Shown one piece after another: positions 26,191 through 35,680 of a stretch of 64,000 nt of DNA (positions within the stretch are counted from its first letter, which is position 1; every line of letters begins with the position of its first letter). The notes under the pieces were generated by a model. It was not told where the DNA came from. It ran no database searches and saw only the letters and a list, made by a program, of their open reading frames with translations. The DNA lies in the NCBI GenBank assembly GCA_016788635.1, contig JAEUSU010000003.1, forward strand, positions 29,980-93,979. The letters are read 5' to 3'. Both the position numbers and the translations under genes were made by a program. The DNA comes from Flavobacteriales bacterium (GTDB lineage Bacteria; Bacteroidota; Bacteroidia; Flavobacteriales_F; PHOS-HE28).

Positions 26191-26979
26191 TCAACGAACG
26201 GTCATGGCAGCGAGCATGTTGCCATAAACCGTGTTGAGTTTCTGCAGGTTCTCGCTCAGTACTGCGATGTTCTCCTTGTAGCGCTTCGTGTCGTCCACTG
26301 AGTTGCGCAGGTTCGCCATCAATTCGCCGATGCCTTCGAACATCTGGTTGGCGGCTTCCAGCTTCTCGCGGCTGCTGCGCAACTGCATCTCGTACATCTC
26401 GTTCAGTGCGCTGAGGTTCTGGCTCATGCGACTGAGGCTTTCACCGGCGCTGCGGCCAGCGTCCACATTCTGAGTGAGACCGACCAGGCTCTCGCTCGCC
26501 TTGGCATAGGTATCGCTCAATACGCTCACTTTCTGGGACGCCTCCTTCAAGCTGCTCGAGTACTCATTGGTGGCCGCAGCAGCACCTGTGATCTGGGTCA
26601 TCTGCTTCGCCTGATCGCTGAGCGAACGCATGCCCTCACCCAAGCTTTGAATGAGGTCGGGCTCGATCTTGGCGGCCTCAAGCATGTCGTCCAACTGCTC
26701 CGTCACACTGCGCTGGTCCTCTTTGCGGAATTCGTCGCCTTCTGCACGCTCACCCGTCGCAAGCTCAGGGTAAACGAGGCTCCAATCCGGTTCCTCATGG
26801 GGCGGTTCGAACGCCGAAAAGAAGAAGATGATGGCCTCGGTACTCAAACCCACCACGAGGAAAAATCCGGCGAACGGCCAGTGCTGGATCTTGAAAAGTG
26901 CGCCGACGATCACGATGGCCGCGCCCAATCCGTACAGCTTGGCCATGAAATTCTTCCACTTCTTGCTGCCAGGTTTCAT
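26191..26979 (-). CDS. gldL: Type IX secretion motor protein GldL
   Basis: A 262-residue inner-membrane protein with two closely spaced helices: LYGLGAAIVIVGALFKIQHWPFAG (first helix and hairpin, landmark GALFKIQHWPF) and FFLVVGLSTEAIIFFFSAF. The Glu in the second helix (STEAIIFF) is the conserved charged residue associated with proton flow in the GldLM motor. The C-terminal two thirds is a long cytosolic helical and coiled-coil region. It is the second gene in gldK-L-M-N. About 105 bp separate it from gldK. Confidence 0.96.
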   Translation of the reverse strand: MKPGSKKWKNFMAKLYGLGAAIVIVGALFKIQHWPFAGFFLVVGLSTEAIIFFFSAFEPPHEEPDWSLVYPELATGERAEGDEFRKEDQRSVTEQLDDMLEAAKIEPDLIQSLGEGMRSLSDQAKQMTQITGAAAATNEYSSSLKEASQKVSVLSDTYAKASESLVGLTQNVDAGRSAGESLSRMSQNLSALNEMYEMQLRSSREKLEAANQMFEGIGELMANLRNSVDDTKRYKENIAVLSENLQKLNTVYGNMLAAMTVR

Positions 26980-27085
26980 CTTGGTCCTTACGTTTTAGAG
27001 GGGTTGTGGAAAATGGGGGGTTGAGCGTGCCCGATCAGGTCAGTGACGGGCGATGTTCCTTGTTTGAAATACTCTCATACCGAGC

Positions 27086-28435
27086 CTAAAGGTCCTCAGC
27101 GTTCACGGCTTTGCCGCGGCCCAGGAAGGTCATCACGCTGCGGAAGCCGATGAAACATTTTGCCGTGTCCTGGAACTCATAGGTGCGGGTGCCTGTCTGC
27201 AGGTAATAACCCACATCCTTCCAGGAACCTCCACGCACCACCTTGCGCTTGAGCGAAGGTGGATCGTTCTGCAGCGCATCATAGCTGTACTCAGGGTTCA
27301 AGTCGTGGCTGAACTGGTACACGCTCTCATCGAAGGCGGTATTGGTCCATTCTGCCACGTTACCAGCCATGTTGTACAGGCCGTAGTCGTTGGGTGAATA
27401 GCTGTCCACCGGAACGGTGTGGAAGCCGCCATCATCCGTGTAGTTGCCATTGAGGGGCTTGAAGTTACCCAGGAAGCAACCTTGGCGATTCCGGATGTAA
27501 GGGCCACCCCAGGGATATGGGGAGAGGGGCAGACCACCACGTGCGGCGTACTCCCATTCCGCCTCGCTGGGCAGGCGGAACCGGTTCACAAAGGCCTGCT
27601 CGTTCTGCATCAACCAACTGTTCATGAGCTGGGTGCGCCAAACGTTGAAAGCTGTTGCCTGCACCCACGTCAGCCCCACCACGGGATAGTCATCGTAAGC
27701 CGGGTGCCAGAAGTAGTTCTCGGTCATCGGCTCATTGAACGAGTATGTGAAGTCATGCACCCAGGCCAGGGTATCAGGATACACATTGATCACCTCCTTG
27801 ATGATGAACTTGCTGCGATCGCCGTGCCCACGGATGGCATTGTTCTGCCCTTTGACGTTGGTATAGCTCAGATCGAGGTCCTTACCGGACTTCCTGGCCG
27901 CCTCCTTAAGGTCGATCCAGTAGTATTCGAACATCAACTTTCGCGTGTCGATCTCCTTGCGGCGATAGAAGCGCTCGCTCTCGCTCAGGAACATGTCGGC
28001 CAGCGCTTCCTGTTCCTCCTCTGCATACCAATCGATACGGGTCTTCCAATTGATCACCGGGGGGTCGATCTCCTCACCATACTCATCCTCGGTGAACACA
28101 TGATCGCCGATATCCTCCTCGCCCAATATCCGTTTGGCCGTGGAATCGATGACATACTGCACGAACTGCCGGTATTCGTTGTTCGTGATCTCGGTCTGGT
28201 CGATGTAGAATGCCTGGACGGACACGGTCTTGGAACGGGTCGTCAAGGCATAGGGCGCGTCCTGGTCGCTAGGACCCATGACATAACTCCCCATGGGGAT
28301 GTAGTTCATCCCATAGGGATCGACTTGATACCAGTCCGGCCGCCCTTGCACGCCAATGAGCTGCCCTTGACCGCCGCCGCCACAGCTCGCCAGCAAGCCG
28401 ATGGCGCCGAGATACAGGATGGGTTTGCGTTCCAT
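27086..28435 (-). CDS. gldK: Type IX secretion lipoprotein GldK
   Basis: A 449-residue outer-membrane lipoprotein. MERKPILYLGAIGLLASCGGGG is a lipoprotein signal with Cys at 18. The rest is a formylglycine-generating-enzyme (SUMF1)-like fold, with GSYVMGPSDQD early and RLPSEAEWEYAARGG, NVAEWTNTAF and VVRGGSWKD late, all GldK landmarks. GldK (PorK) forms the periplasmic ring with GldN. I chose ATG 28435 because it opens the lipoprotein signal and is preceded by GGAGGA, 5 bases from the ATG, a rare strong Shine-Dalgarno sequence for this group. The frame continues upstream for 26 codons without a signal sequence. Confidence 0.95.
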   Translation of the reverse strand: MERKPILYLGAIGLLASCGGGGQGQLIGVQGRPDWYQVDPYGMNYIPMGSYVMGPSDQDAPYALTTRSKTVSVQAFYIDQTEITNNEYRQFVQYVIDSTAKRILGEEDIGDHVFTEDEYGEEIDPPVINWKTRIDWYAEEEQEALADMFLSESERFYRRKEIDTRKLMFEYYWIDLKEAARKSGKDLDLSYTNVKGQNNAIRGHGDRSKFIIKEVINVYPDTLAWVHDFTYSFNEPMTENYFWHPAYDDYPVVGLTWVQATAFNVWRTQLMNSWLMQNEQAFVNRFRLPSEAEWEYAARGGLPLSPYPWGGPYIRNRQGCFLGNFKPLNGNYTDDGGFHTVPVDSYSPNDYGLYNMAGNVAEWTNTAFDESVYQFSHDLNPEYSYDALQNDPPSLKRKVVRGGSWKDVGYYLQTGTRTYEFQDTAKCFIGFRSVMTFLGRGKAVNAEDL

Positions 28436-28572
28436 GGTTCCTCCAGTGTTACCGTTCGATCCTTGCAGGTTGGTCTGAAATGCCCGGGTAAGCGGACACC
28501 GCAGACTGGACATGGAACGGGTTTACAGGTATTCGGGTTTCGTGAACGTTGATCTCCAGTATCGTAAAGGAC

Positions 28573-29505
28573 CTACAAGAACCTGACGTTCCGGTAGATC
28601 TGCAGGTCGGGTTTCTTCTCGATCTTGAAGCAGTAGTTCAGCATCAGTTCGTGGCTGCCACTGCTGTAATTGCTGAGTTCCGAGGTGGTCACGTCGTAGC
28701 TGTAGCCCAAGCGAAGCATCCCCTTGCCGTTCGGCTGGCTGTACTGGTAACCGATCATGGGAGCGATGGCATCCTCGGTACGGAAGGAAACGCCCAACCA
28801 GACCATGTTGTTATACAGGAAATTGGCCGTGAGGTCCAACTGGGTGGAAGTCCCATCGCTCTTGATCAAGGTACTTGGCTGCAACACATACTTCTTATCC
28901 CCTCCGATGGCCCAATCGTACCCGGCCAGCAGGTAGTAGTGGCGTGCGTTCTTGATGCTCACATCCTTCAGCTCGGTCTCTGGCAACTGCGTAACGCTGA
29001 AGCCCGCATAGAAAGTGGGGGAGACATAGTACAAGCCGGCCCCCATGTCGAACCCGGACTGGCTTGAGCCGTTGTCCGGAATGGAATTATCGTCGCCAAC
29101 GGGATCCACCGAGACCCACTTGTTTCCCAACGAACGGCCGGACATGCCCGCATACAAGCCGATCCCCAAGGTGCCCACGCCGACCTTCCGATGGAAGGAA
29201 TAATGAAGGCGTGCTATGGTATTCTTCTGCTGACCGAGTTCATCAGAGGTAAAGGTCAGGCCGATACCGCTGCTGATCTTCGTAAGCGGGGCATGGAAAT
29301 TCAGCAAAGCGGTCTTCGGGGCACCCTCGAAACCCGACCACTGCTGGCGCAGGATGGCCGTGGCGCAAATGTTGCCATTGGTACCGGCCACGCCCGAGTT
29401 GATCGACAACCGGTCGAACATGTACTGCGTGAACTGCGGATCCTGCTGTGCGGAAGCCGTGCTGAAAAGCACGATCCCCAAGGTCGCGGTAATGAGCCCC
29501 CTCAT
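28573..29505 (-). CDS. PorP/SprF family type IX secretion outer-membrane protein
   Basis: A 310-residue beta-barrel protein. The signal peptide MRGLITATLGIVLFSTASAQ is followed by QDPQFTQYMFDRLSINSGVAGTNG, the conserved start of PorP/SprF proteins (landmarks QDPQFTQYMFD, INSGVAG). The rest alternates beta strands and turns, with repeated Gly-Tyr-Ser blocks near the C-terminus. These proteins bind type IX machinery and tether exported sortase-processed cargo, and here the gene lies directly upstream of gldK. ATG 29505 is chosen for the signal peptide; a longer frame upstream lacks one. Confidence 0.92.
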   Translation of the reverse strand: MRGLITATLGIVLFSTASAQQDPQFTQYMFDRLSINSGVAGTNGNICATAILRQQWSGFEGAPKTALLNFHAPLTKISSGIGLTFTSDELGQQKNTIARLHYSFHRKVGVGTLGIGLYAGMSGRSLGNKWVSVDPVGDDNSIPDNGSSQSGFDMGAGLYYVSPTFYAGFSVTQLPETELKDVSIKNARHYYLLAGYDWAIGGDKKYVLQPSTLIKSDGTSTQLDLTANFLYNNMVWLGVSFRTEDAIAPMIGYQYSQPNGKGMLRLGYSYDVTTSELSNYSSGSHELMLNYCFKIEKKPDLQIYRNVRFL

Positions 29506-29647
29506 GCGTTTTCTCTGTGCGTTGTGCCCGTTAAGGGACACCACCCCCCATGGGAGAGTGGTCCATCCCGCCGCCAAAATAGCAAAAAAGGTTTCGGCCG
29601 ATCATTACCCCGATCCGACCAGACTGGGGATCTCGGGGACCAACCGT

Positions 29648-30817
29648 TCATGACAGCTTCTGAAAGGTGCGCCACCAGCGGTCCGGCACTTCTTCGCGGC
29701 AGGCCGCCTGGTAATCCCCATAGCTGCATGGCACAAGGTGATGGCGCTCAAAGCGCGCCTCCTGTTCGGCACGGTAGGGAATGTCCATCCACCACCGCTC
29801 ACTGACCTGGCTCTTGTAGAAGACCAATTCCTGCTCATGCCCCTTGATGGCCACACGGAACCGCGTAAAGCGCTTGCGATCCAGCCACGGCAGGTCATTC
29901 GTGCGCGAACGGTATCCATCCAGGAAGCACCAAAGCATTTGCGCCGCCAGCTGTGCGGTCACTTCATCCACATCGCGGGTGGGGTCCATTTCAAACATGC
30001 CCACGGATGTGATCTTCTCACTCACCCCGGCATAGCGCATCAATTGGCAAACCTCCTCGCCATGGAACCCGTTCGGTCCGGGCCTGGCCACACCGGGAGC
30101 GTCACTGCGCCGCACAGCTGAAAGGTCCACACTGAGGGCATCGCCATTGCGCAGCACCGGCTCGGCATCTGCGATATTGGCCCGGAGCTCTCCAAGGCGA
30201 TGCACATCGAAGAACAGCCTGTCCATCAGCTCAATGCCGGGCTGGTCCACCAAGTAGGTCTGGAAACCCAGGTTGCTGAAATTGAACAGGTAGTTGGGTT
30301 GCCGCATCACGATATGGCTCAAATACGAGGTGTCCGCCAAGCCTTGGCCGGGCTCACCGAGATCGAAGCGCGCATCGATGGCGACCAGGTTCACGGTGCG
30401 CTCCAGGCGCTCGTAGGCCAGGTACTGACTGAAGGTGTGGCCCTGCCCCCCACCCAATACGATGGGTACGATGTTGCGACGGATCAGTTCAGCGATGGTC
30501 TCGCTCAGGGCATGCCGCGTATCCTCAGGGGTATGACCGGGATGGAGGTCCCCCAGGTCGGCCAGCTGGAACCGGCCAGGTGGAACGAACAAATGGTAGA
30601 ACTGGTGACGGATGGCATCCGGTGCCTTCACAACACCACGGGACCGTGCATGGCCAGGGTCGTCACAAACACCCAACACCGCGATCTGCACGCCATCGAG
30701 GTCCGGCAGTCCGCGCTTGTCATGGAAACGCACATGGGCACCGATCGCCTGCAGGCTCCAATCAGGTTGCTGGTCAGCAAATAGTTCACTGGGGCGGAAG
30801 TAGAGACCAAGGTCCAC
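29648..30817 (-). CDS. Ureohydrolase-fold protein (formimidoylglutamase-like), metal site degenerate
   Basis: A 389-residue protein with the arginase/agmatinase fold, starting at GTG 30817. The positions that bind the two Mn ions are altered. The GGDHS loop reads GGGQGHTFS, the DAHxD loop reads DARFD, and the SxDxDxxDP loop reads SVDLSAVRRSD, so two His-type and one Asp ligand are replaced. Classical ureohydrolase chemistry is therefore doubtful. Bacteroidota genomes often annotate such a protein as formimidoylglutamase near gld or topA genes (from memory, not checked). The neighbours, topA on one side and the PorP/SprF and gld genes on the other, fit that pattern. It may be a structural or regulatory pseudoenzyme. 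Confidence 0.75.
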   Translation of the reverse strand: MDLGLYFRPSELFADQQPDWSLQAIGAHVRFHDKRGLPDLDGVQIAVLGVCDDPGHARSRGVVKAPDAIRHQFYHLFVPPGRFQLADLGDLHPGHTPEDTRHALSETIAELIRRNIVPIVLGGGQGHTFSQYLAYERLERTVNLVAIDARFDLGEPGQGLADTSYLSHIVMRQPNYLFNFSNLGFQTYLVDQPGIELMDRLFFDVHRLGELRANIADAEPVLRNGDALSVDLSAVRRSDAPGVARPGPNGFHGEEVCQLMRYAGVSEKITSVGMFEMDPTRDVDEVTAQLAAQMLWCFLDGYRSRTNDLPWLDRKRFTRFRVAIKGHEQELVFYKSQVSERWWMDIPYRAEQEARFERHHLVPCSYGDYQAACREEVPDRWWRTFQKLS

Positions 30818-30919
30818 GGGTCGGGCAAGTGGCCATTAGGGGCCATGGCACGAAATTGCACCTGCCAGACCACCGTTCGCACGATCCCCGTTCCGGGATG
30901 CTGACAGCCGATCGTTGGC

Positions 30920-33463
30920 CTACTTCCGCGCAGCGGCCTTCTTCTTGGCTGGGGCACGTTTCGCAGCGGCTTTCCTCTTGGCCCCCTTTTTCTCGGGTGC
31001 GGCGCCGAGCAGTTGGGTGGCCTGCTCCAGGGTCAACGCTTCTGGTTCTGTTCCCTTCGGCACATTCGCATTCTTCTTTCCATCGGTCACGTAAGGACCA
31101 TAGCGGCCCTTGAGCACTTGGATGGGCGAACCGTCGAATTCCTTCAGCACATTCTGCCGCACGCCGGCCAACTTGGCTTCGATGAGCTCGACCCCCCGCT
31201 CCAAGGTCACCGCCGCCGGGTCCTCTCCTTTCGGAATATTGGCGTACGTCTTTTGGTATCGCACGAACGGTCCGAAACGGCCGCGGCCCACCACGAGCAT
31301 CTCGCCTTTGTACTCACCCAGGTCGCGCGTGGCGGTGGCGACTTTCTTTAGATCGATGAGTTCGATGGCGCGCTGAAGCGTGATCTCCAAGGGATCATCC
31401 TCCGGCGTCAGGCTGGCGTAGGTACTGCCCAGGCGCACATAGGGGCCAAAACGACCGATCCCCACGGAGCACACCTCGCCATCACGCTCGCCGAGGGTGC
31501 GCGGCAGCTTGAAGAGGTTCATGGCCTCCTCGTAGGTGATGGTCTGGATGCTCTGGTCCTTGCGCAGGCTTGCGAAGCGGGGTTTCTCCTCATCACCCAC
31601 ATCCCCGATCTGTATCATGGGGCCGAAGCGCCCGATGCGTGCCACCACGTCCTTGCCGCTCACGGGGTCCTGGCCCAGCACGCGCGCTCCGGTGGCTCGC
31701 TCGGCGGTGTCCTTCACGGTGCCCAGTGTGGCATGGAAGGGTTTGTAGAAGCGGGCGATCATCTCGCGCCAATTCTCCTTGCCCTCGGCGATCACGTCGA
31801 ACTCCTCCTCCACCTTGGCGGTGAAGTTGAGGTCCACGATGCTGGGGAAGTGCTCCACGAGGAAGTCGTTCACCACCATGCCAATGTCCGATGGGAAGAG
31901 TTTCTGCTTCTCGGCGCCTGCGTTCTCCGTGGCGGTCTTCTCAGCGATGGTGCCCTCGGCCAGCGTGAGGATGCGGTAGGCGCGCGGCGTGCCCTCGCGG
32001 CTCTCCTTCACCACGTAGCCGCGCTTCTGCACGGTGCTGATGGTGGGCGCGTAGGTGCTCGGTCGTCCGATGCCGAGCTCTTCCAGTTTCTTCACCAGGC
32101 TGGCTTCGGTGTAGCGCGGCGCGGCGCGATCGAAGCGTTGCGTGGCGGTCATCTCGCGCAGCTTTAACGCTTCGCCCTGGCGCATCTCGGGCAACAGGCC
32201 TTCCTGCTCTTCATCGCCTTCATCGTCGCGGCCTTCCATGTACACTTTCAGGAAGCCGTCGAAGAGGATCACCTCGCCTTGGGCGCGCAATTGATCCGAG
32301 GGGCGTGTGCTGATCGCGATATCCACCACGGTCTTCTCCAGTTCGGCATCGGCCATCTGGCTGGCGAGGGTGCGCTTCCAGATGAGGTCGTAGAGGCGCT
32401 CGGCATCGGTGTCGCTTCCGGCATTGCGCACGGCCATGTCGGTGGGGCGGATGGCCTCGTGCGCCTCTTGCGCGCCCTTGCTCTTGCTGGTGAAGCGGCG
32501 GCTCTTGCTGTAGCGCTCGCCATATTGCGCACCGATCTGCACGGCCGCAGCGGCTATGGCCTGTTCGCTCAGGTTCACCGAATCGGTACGCATGTAGGTG
32601 ATGTGCCCTTGCTCGTAGAGCCCTTGTGCAATGCGCATGGTGCGGTCCACGCCGTAGCCGAGCTTGCGGCTGGCCTCCTGCTGCAACGTGCTGGTGGTGA
32701 AGGGCGCGGCGGGTGTGCGCTTGCCGGGCTTTTTCTCAACGGCGTTCACGGTGTAGCCCGCACCGATGCAGCCTTGCAAAAAGACCATGGCTTCAGCTTC
32801 CGTAGCGAAGCGTGCAGGCAATTCGGCCTTCACGGTGGCGCCCTTCTCCGTGGAAAGCACGGCGGTGACCTTGAACGCGCTCTTGCTGTCGAAGCCCAGG
32901 ATCTCCCGCTCCCGCTCCACGATCAGGCGAACGGCCACACTTTGCACGCGGCCTGCGCTGAGGCTGGGCTTCACCTTGCGCCATAGCACTGGGCTGAGCT
33001 CGTAGCCCACCAATCGGTCCAACACGCGGCGGGCCTGCTGGGCGTCCACCAGATGGATGTCGATGCCGCGCGGGTGCTCCATGGCCTCTGTCACGGCCTG
33101 TTTGGTGATCTCATTGAAGGTGATGCGCTTCACCTTGTCATCACTGAGCTTCAGCGCTTCCTTCAGGTGCCAGCTGATGGCCTCCCCTTCGCGGTCTTCG
33201 TCAGTCGCCAACCACACCATGGCGGCTTTGTCGCTGGCTTTCTTCAGCTCCGCCAGGCGTCCCTTCTTGTCGTCGGGAATGATGTAGGTAGGCTCGAAGC
33301 CGTTCTCCACGTCCACGCTCAGGTCGCGTTCGGGCAGGTCGCGCACATGGCCATAGCTGCTGAGCACGGTGAACCCTGTCCCCAGGTATTTCTCGATCGT
33401 CTTCGCCTTGGCAGGCGACTCCACGATCACCAGATCGCCGCTTCCTTCCTTCTTTTTGGCCAT
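30920..33463 (-). CDS. topA: DNA topoisomerase I
   Basis: An 847-residue type IA topoisomerase. The N-terminal Toprim domain carries VIVESPAKAKTIEKYLG and later DEDREGE. The active-site Tyr lies in GHITYMRTDSVNLS (near residue 295). The cleavage-domain landmark RPSTYAPTI and a VQSVAVRLIVERE element are present. The C-terminal region has several copies of a topoisomerase C-terminal repeat (GRFGPxxRxG type), not Cys-zinc fingers, and ends in a very basic Lys/Ala tail (AKRAPAKKKAAARK) that should bind DNA. It relaxes negative supercoils. Divergent from msrB. Confidence 0.96.
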   Translation of the reverse strand: MAKKKEGSGDLVIVESPAKAKTIEKYLGTGFTVLSSYGHVRDLPERDLSVDVENGFEPTYIIPDDKKGRLAELKKASDKAAMVWLATDEDREGEAISWHLKEALKLSDDKVKRITFNEITKQAVTEAMEHPRGIDIHLVDAQQARRVLDRLVGYELSPVLWRKVKPSLSAGRVQSVAVRLIVEREREILGFDSKSAFKVTAVLSTEKGATVKAELPARFATEAEAMVFLQGCIGAGYTVNAVEKKPGKRTPAAPFTTSTLQQEASRKLGYGVDRTMRIAQGLYEQGHITYMRTDSVNLSEQAIAAAAVQIGAQYGERYSKSRRFTSKSKGAQEAHEAIRPTDMAVRNAGSDTDAERLYDLIWKRTLASQMADAELEKTVVDIAISTRPSDQLRAQGEVILFDGFLKVYMEGRDDEGDEEQEGLLPEMRQGEALKLREMTATQRFDRAAPRYTEASLVKKLEELGIGRPSTYAPTISTVQKRGYVVKESREGTPRAYRILTLAEGTIAEKTATENAGAEKQKLFPSDIGMVVNDFLVEHFPSIVDLNFTAKVEEEFDVIAEGKENWREMIARFYKPFHATLGTVKDTAERATGARVLGQDPVSGKDVVARIGRFGPMIQIGDVGDEEKPRFASLRKDQSIQTITYEEAMNLFKLPRTLGERDGEVCSVGIGRFGPYVRLGSTYASLTPEDDPLEITLQRAIELIDLKKVATATRDLGEYKGEMLVVGRGRFGPFVRYQKTYANIPKGEDPAAVTLERGVELIEAKLAGVRQNVLKEFDGSPIQVLKGRYGPYVTDGKKNANVPKGTEPEALTLEQATQLLGAAPEKKGAKRKAAAKRAPAKKKAAARK

Positions 33464-33656
33464 GATCCCGATCTATTTCAGGGCGGCAAATAAAAGGGAC
33501 TGGATCCGTCAATGCCGTCCTTCCCGATGCGGAGGGTCCGTCTTCCCCTTTAGGGGAAGGAAATTTTCACATGTCCATAACCCGAACCGAATGGCGGCAT
33601 CGTTGGTTCAGCGTAACACCTTTGCCATGCGTTCCATGCCACCATCCCAGACCATC

Positions 33657-34202
33657 ATGGATCAGTTCCCCTTTTTGCTGACCACCATGCTGGTGCTTCT
33701 GGCCGCCTGTGGCAGCAGCAATGGACAATCACCGCATACGAACATGCGCCCCAACGAAATGAGCCAATACGATCACAGCGGAAATCCGCACTACTCCCAC
33801 ACGGACACGGCCAAGCTCAGTGTACCCCTGAGCGAATGGAGAAAGCTGCTCCCGCAGGAGCTCTACCACATCGCCTTTGAGAAGGGCACTGAACGCGCGT
33901 TCACGGGCAAGTATTGGGATTTCGAGGGCATCGGCACATATGCCTGTGCCGTATGTGGCAACGTGCTTTTCCAAGCGGACAGCAAATTCTCCAGCAGCTG
34001 TGGCTGGCCCAGCTTCTTCCAAACCGCCCGCAAGGACGCCATCCTGTACCACGAGGACCGCAGCTTCGGCATGGTCCGTACGGAGACCACCTGTGGCCGC
34101 TGCGGCGCACACCTGGGGCACGTGTTCGATGATGGACCTAAGCCGACGGGGCTTCGGTATTGCATCAACTCCGTCAGCTTGGAATTCATCGGCAAGCGTT
34201 AG
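33657..34202 (+). CDS. msrB: Peptide-methionine (R)-S-oxide reductase, lipoprotein form
   Basis: A 181-residue envelope protein. MDQFPFLLTTMLVLLAACGS is a lipoprotein signal with Cys at 18, then a short linker and a complete MsrB domain. ACAVCGN and TCGRCGAH supply the four structural zinc Cys residues. SSCGWPSF is the substrate-binding loop, and RYCINSVSL contains the catalytic Cys. The enzyme reduces methionine-R-sulfoxide in oxidised proteins, here probably facing the periplasm. ATG 33657 is used because it starts the lipoprotein signal; upstream in-frame ATGs would hide it. A CACCTTTG box lies about 35 bp upstream. Divergent from topA. Confidence 0.93.
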   Translation: MDQFPFLLTTMLVLLAACGSSNGQSPHTNMRPNEMSQYDHSGNPHYSHTDTAKLSVPLSEWRKLLPQELYHIAFEKGTERAFTGKYWDFEGIGTYACAVCGNVLFQADSKFSSSCGWPSFFQTARKDAILYHEDRSFGMVRTETTCGRCGAHLGHVFDDGPKPTGLRYCINSVSLEFIGKR

Positions 34203-34223
34203 GCTGGGAGGGAGTGTGACAGC

Positions 34224-34253
34224 TTGTCAGCCCGGCTGGGTTGGGTACCTTTG
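34224..34253 (+). promoter_or_regulatory. Promoter of the miaB-secG cluster
   Basis: TTG (34224-34226), a 19-bp spacer and TACCTTTG (34246-34253) match the Bacteroidota promoter with ideal spacing. The -7 box ends 14 bp before the miaB ATG, predicting a very short leader. Confidence 0.65.
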
Positions 34254-34267
34254 CCATCCTTTCGGCC

Positions 34268-35680
34268 ATGATGGATAAGAAGGTCTACATCGAGAGCTAC
34301 GGCTGCCAGATGAACGTGAGCGACAGCGAGGTCGTGGCGGGCATACTGGCCAAGCAGGGCTACACCCCTGTGGACCGGCCGGAGAATGCCGATCTGGTGC
34401 TGCTGAACACCTGCAGTATCCGCGACAAGGCCGAACAGACCGTGCTGAACCGGATCGACGGCCTGCAGCACCTGAAGCGCAAGAACCGCGACCTGAAACT
34501 GGGCGTGCTGGGCTGCATGGCCGAGCGCATGCGGGAGGAGCTCTTGGAGAAGAAGCAGGTGGTGGACCTGGTGGTGGGCCCCGACGCCTACCGCAGCCTA
34601 CCCGGCTTGCTGGAAGAGGTGGGCAGCGGCCAGAAAGCCGTGAACGTGCTGTTGAGCCGCGAGGAGACCTACGGGGAACTGGAACCTGTGCGCCTGGGCA
34701 GCAATGGCATCACCGCCTTTGTCACCATCATGCGGGGATGCGACAACATGTGCGCGTTCTGCGTGGTGCCCTTCACCCGGGGCCGTGAGCGCAGCCGCGA
34801 CCCACGCACCATTGTGGAGGAGTGCCGCAACCTGGTGGAACAAGGCTACCGGGAGGTGACCCTGCTGGGGCAGAACGTGGACAGTTACCGGTGGAACGTG
34901 GACAGCCGGGGTGATGTGAAGGACCCCGACCAGCCGGTGACCGACTTTGCCGACCTGCTGGACCAGGTGGCCCGCGTGAGCCCATTGCTGCGCGTGCGCT
35001 ACAGCACCAGCCACCCCAAGGACATGACCGACAAGGTGCTGGAGGTGATGGCGCGCCATCCGAACATCTGCGACTACATCCACCTGCCGGTGCAAAGCGG
35101 CAGCAGTGCGGTGCTTGAACGCATGAACCGGGGATATACCCGTGCGTGGTATCTGGACCGGATCGCGGCCATACGCCGCATCCTTCCCCAGGCGGCCATC
35201 AGCACGGACATCATCACCGGCTTTTGCGGCGAGACCGAAGAGGACCACCAACAGACCCTGAGCCTGATGGAAGAAGTGGGCTACGACATGGCCTACATGT
35301 TCAAATACAGCGAACGGCCGAAGACCCTGGCGGCGCGCAAATACCCGGATGATGTGCCGGATGACGTGAAGGGCCGCAGGCTCCAGGAAGTGATCGACGT
35401 GCAGAACAAGCAGTCGCTGGCGCGCATGCAGCGCTACGTGGGCCGGGAACAGGAGGTGTTGATCGAAGGGGTGAGCCGGCGCAGCGCTGAGCATCTTTTC
35501 GGACGGAACTCGCAGAACGCAGCGGTGATCGTGCCGCGCACCATGCCCGATGGGCATGACCTGCGCCCAGGTGACCTCGTCCGCGTGACCGTAAGCGGTG
35601 CCACCAGCGGCTCCCTGAAAGCCGAACCCCTCGCCATCGTGCACCGTCGCGAACCAGCACCTGAACCCGTTGGCGCATGA
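34268..35680 (+). CDS. miaB: tRNA methylthiotransferase MiaB
   Basis: A 470-residue radical-SAM enzyme that adds a methylthio group to i6A37 of tRNAs. The UPF0004 N-terminal domain has YGCQMNVSDSE, TCSIRDKAE and LGCMAERM (cysteines near 13, 49 and 83, second Fe-S cluster). The radical-SAM motif RGCDNMCAFCVVPF (Cys 158, 162, 165) follows with STSHPKDM and HLPVQSGS, and the TRAM domain closes the protein (LVRVTVSGATSGSL). ATG 34268 or the Met one codon later. The stop overlaps the next gene's ATG (ATGA). Confidence 0.96.
   Translation: MMDKKVYIESYGCQMNVSDSEVVAGILAKQGYTPVDRPENADLVLLNTCSIRDKAEQTVLNRIDGLQHLKRKNRDLKLGVLGCMAERMREELLEKKQVVDLVVGPDAYRSLPGLLEEVGSGQKAVNVLLSREETYGELEPVRLGSNGITAFVTIMRGCDNMCAFCVVPFTRGRERSRDPRTIVEECRNLVEQGYREVTLLGQNVDSYRWNVDSRGDVKDPDQPVTDFADLLDQVARVSPLLRVRYSTSHPKDMTDKVLEVMARHPNICDYIHLPVQSGSSAVLERMNRGYTRAWYLDRIAAIRRILPQAAISTDIITGFCGETEEDHQQTLSLMEEVGYDMAYMFKYSERPKTLAARKYPDDVPDDVKGRRLQEVIDVQNKQSLARMQRYVGREQEVLIEGVSRRSAEHLFGRNSQNAAVIVPRTMPDGHDLRPGDLVRVTVSGATSGSLKAEPLAIVHRREPAPEPVGA

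Noticed and set aside
33544..33561. Perfect 7-bp hairpin CTTCCCC-TTTA-GGGGAAG between topA and msrB
   Set aside because: Neither strand has a T-run beside it, and both flanking genes point away, so a terminator there makes no sense.
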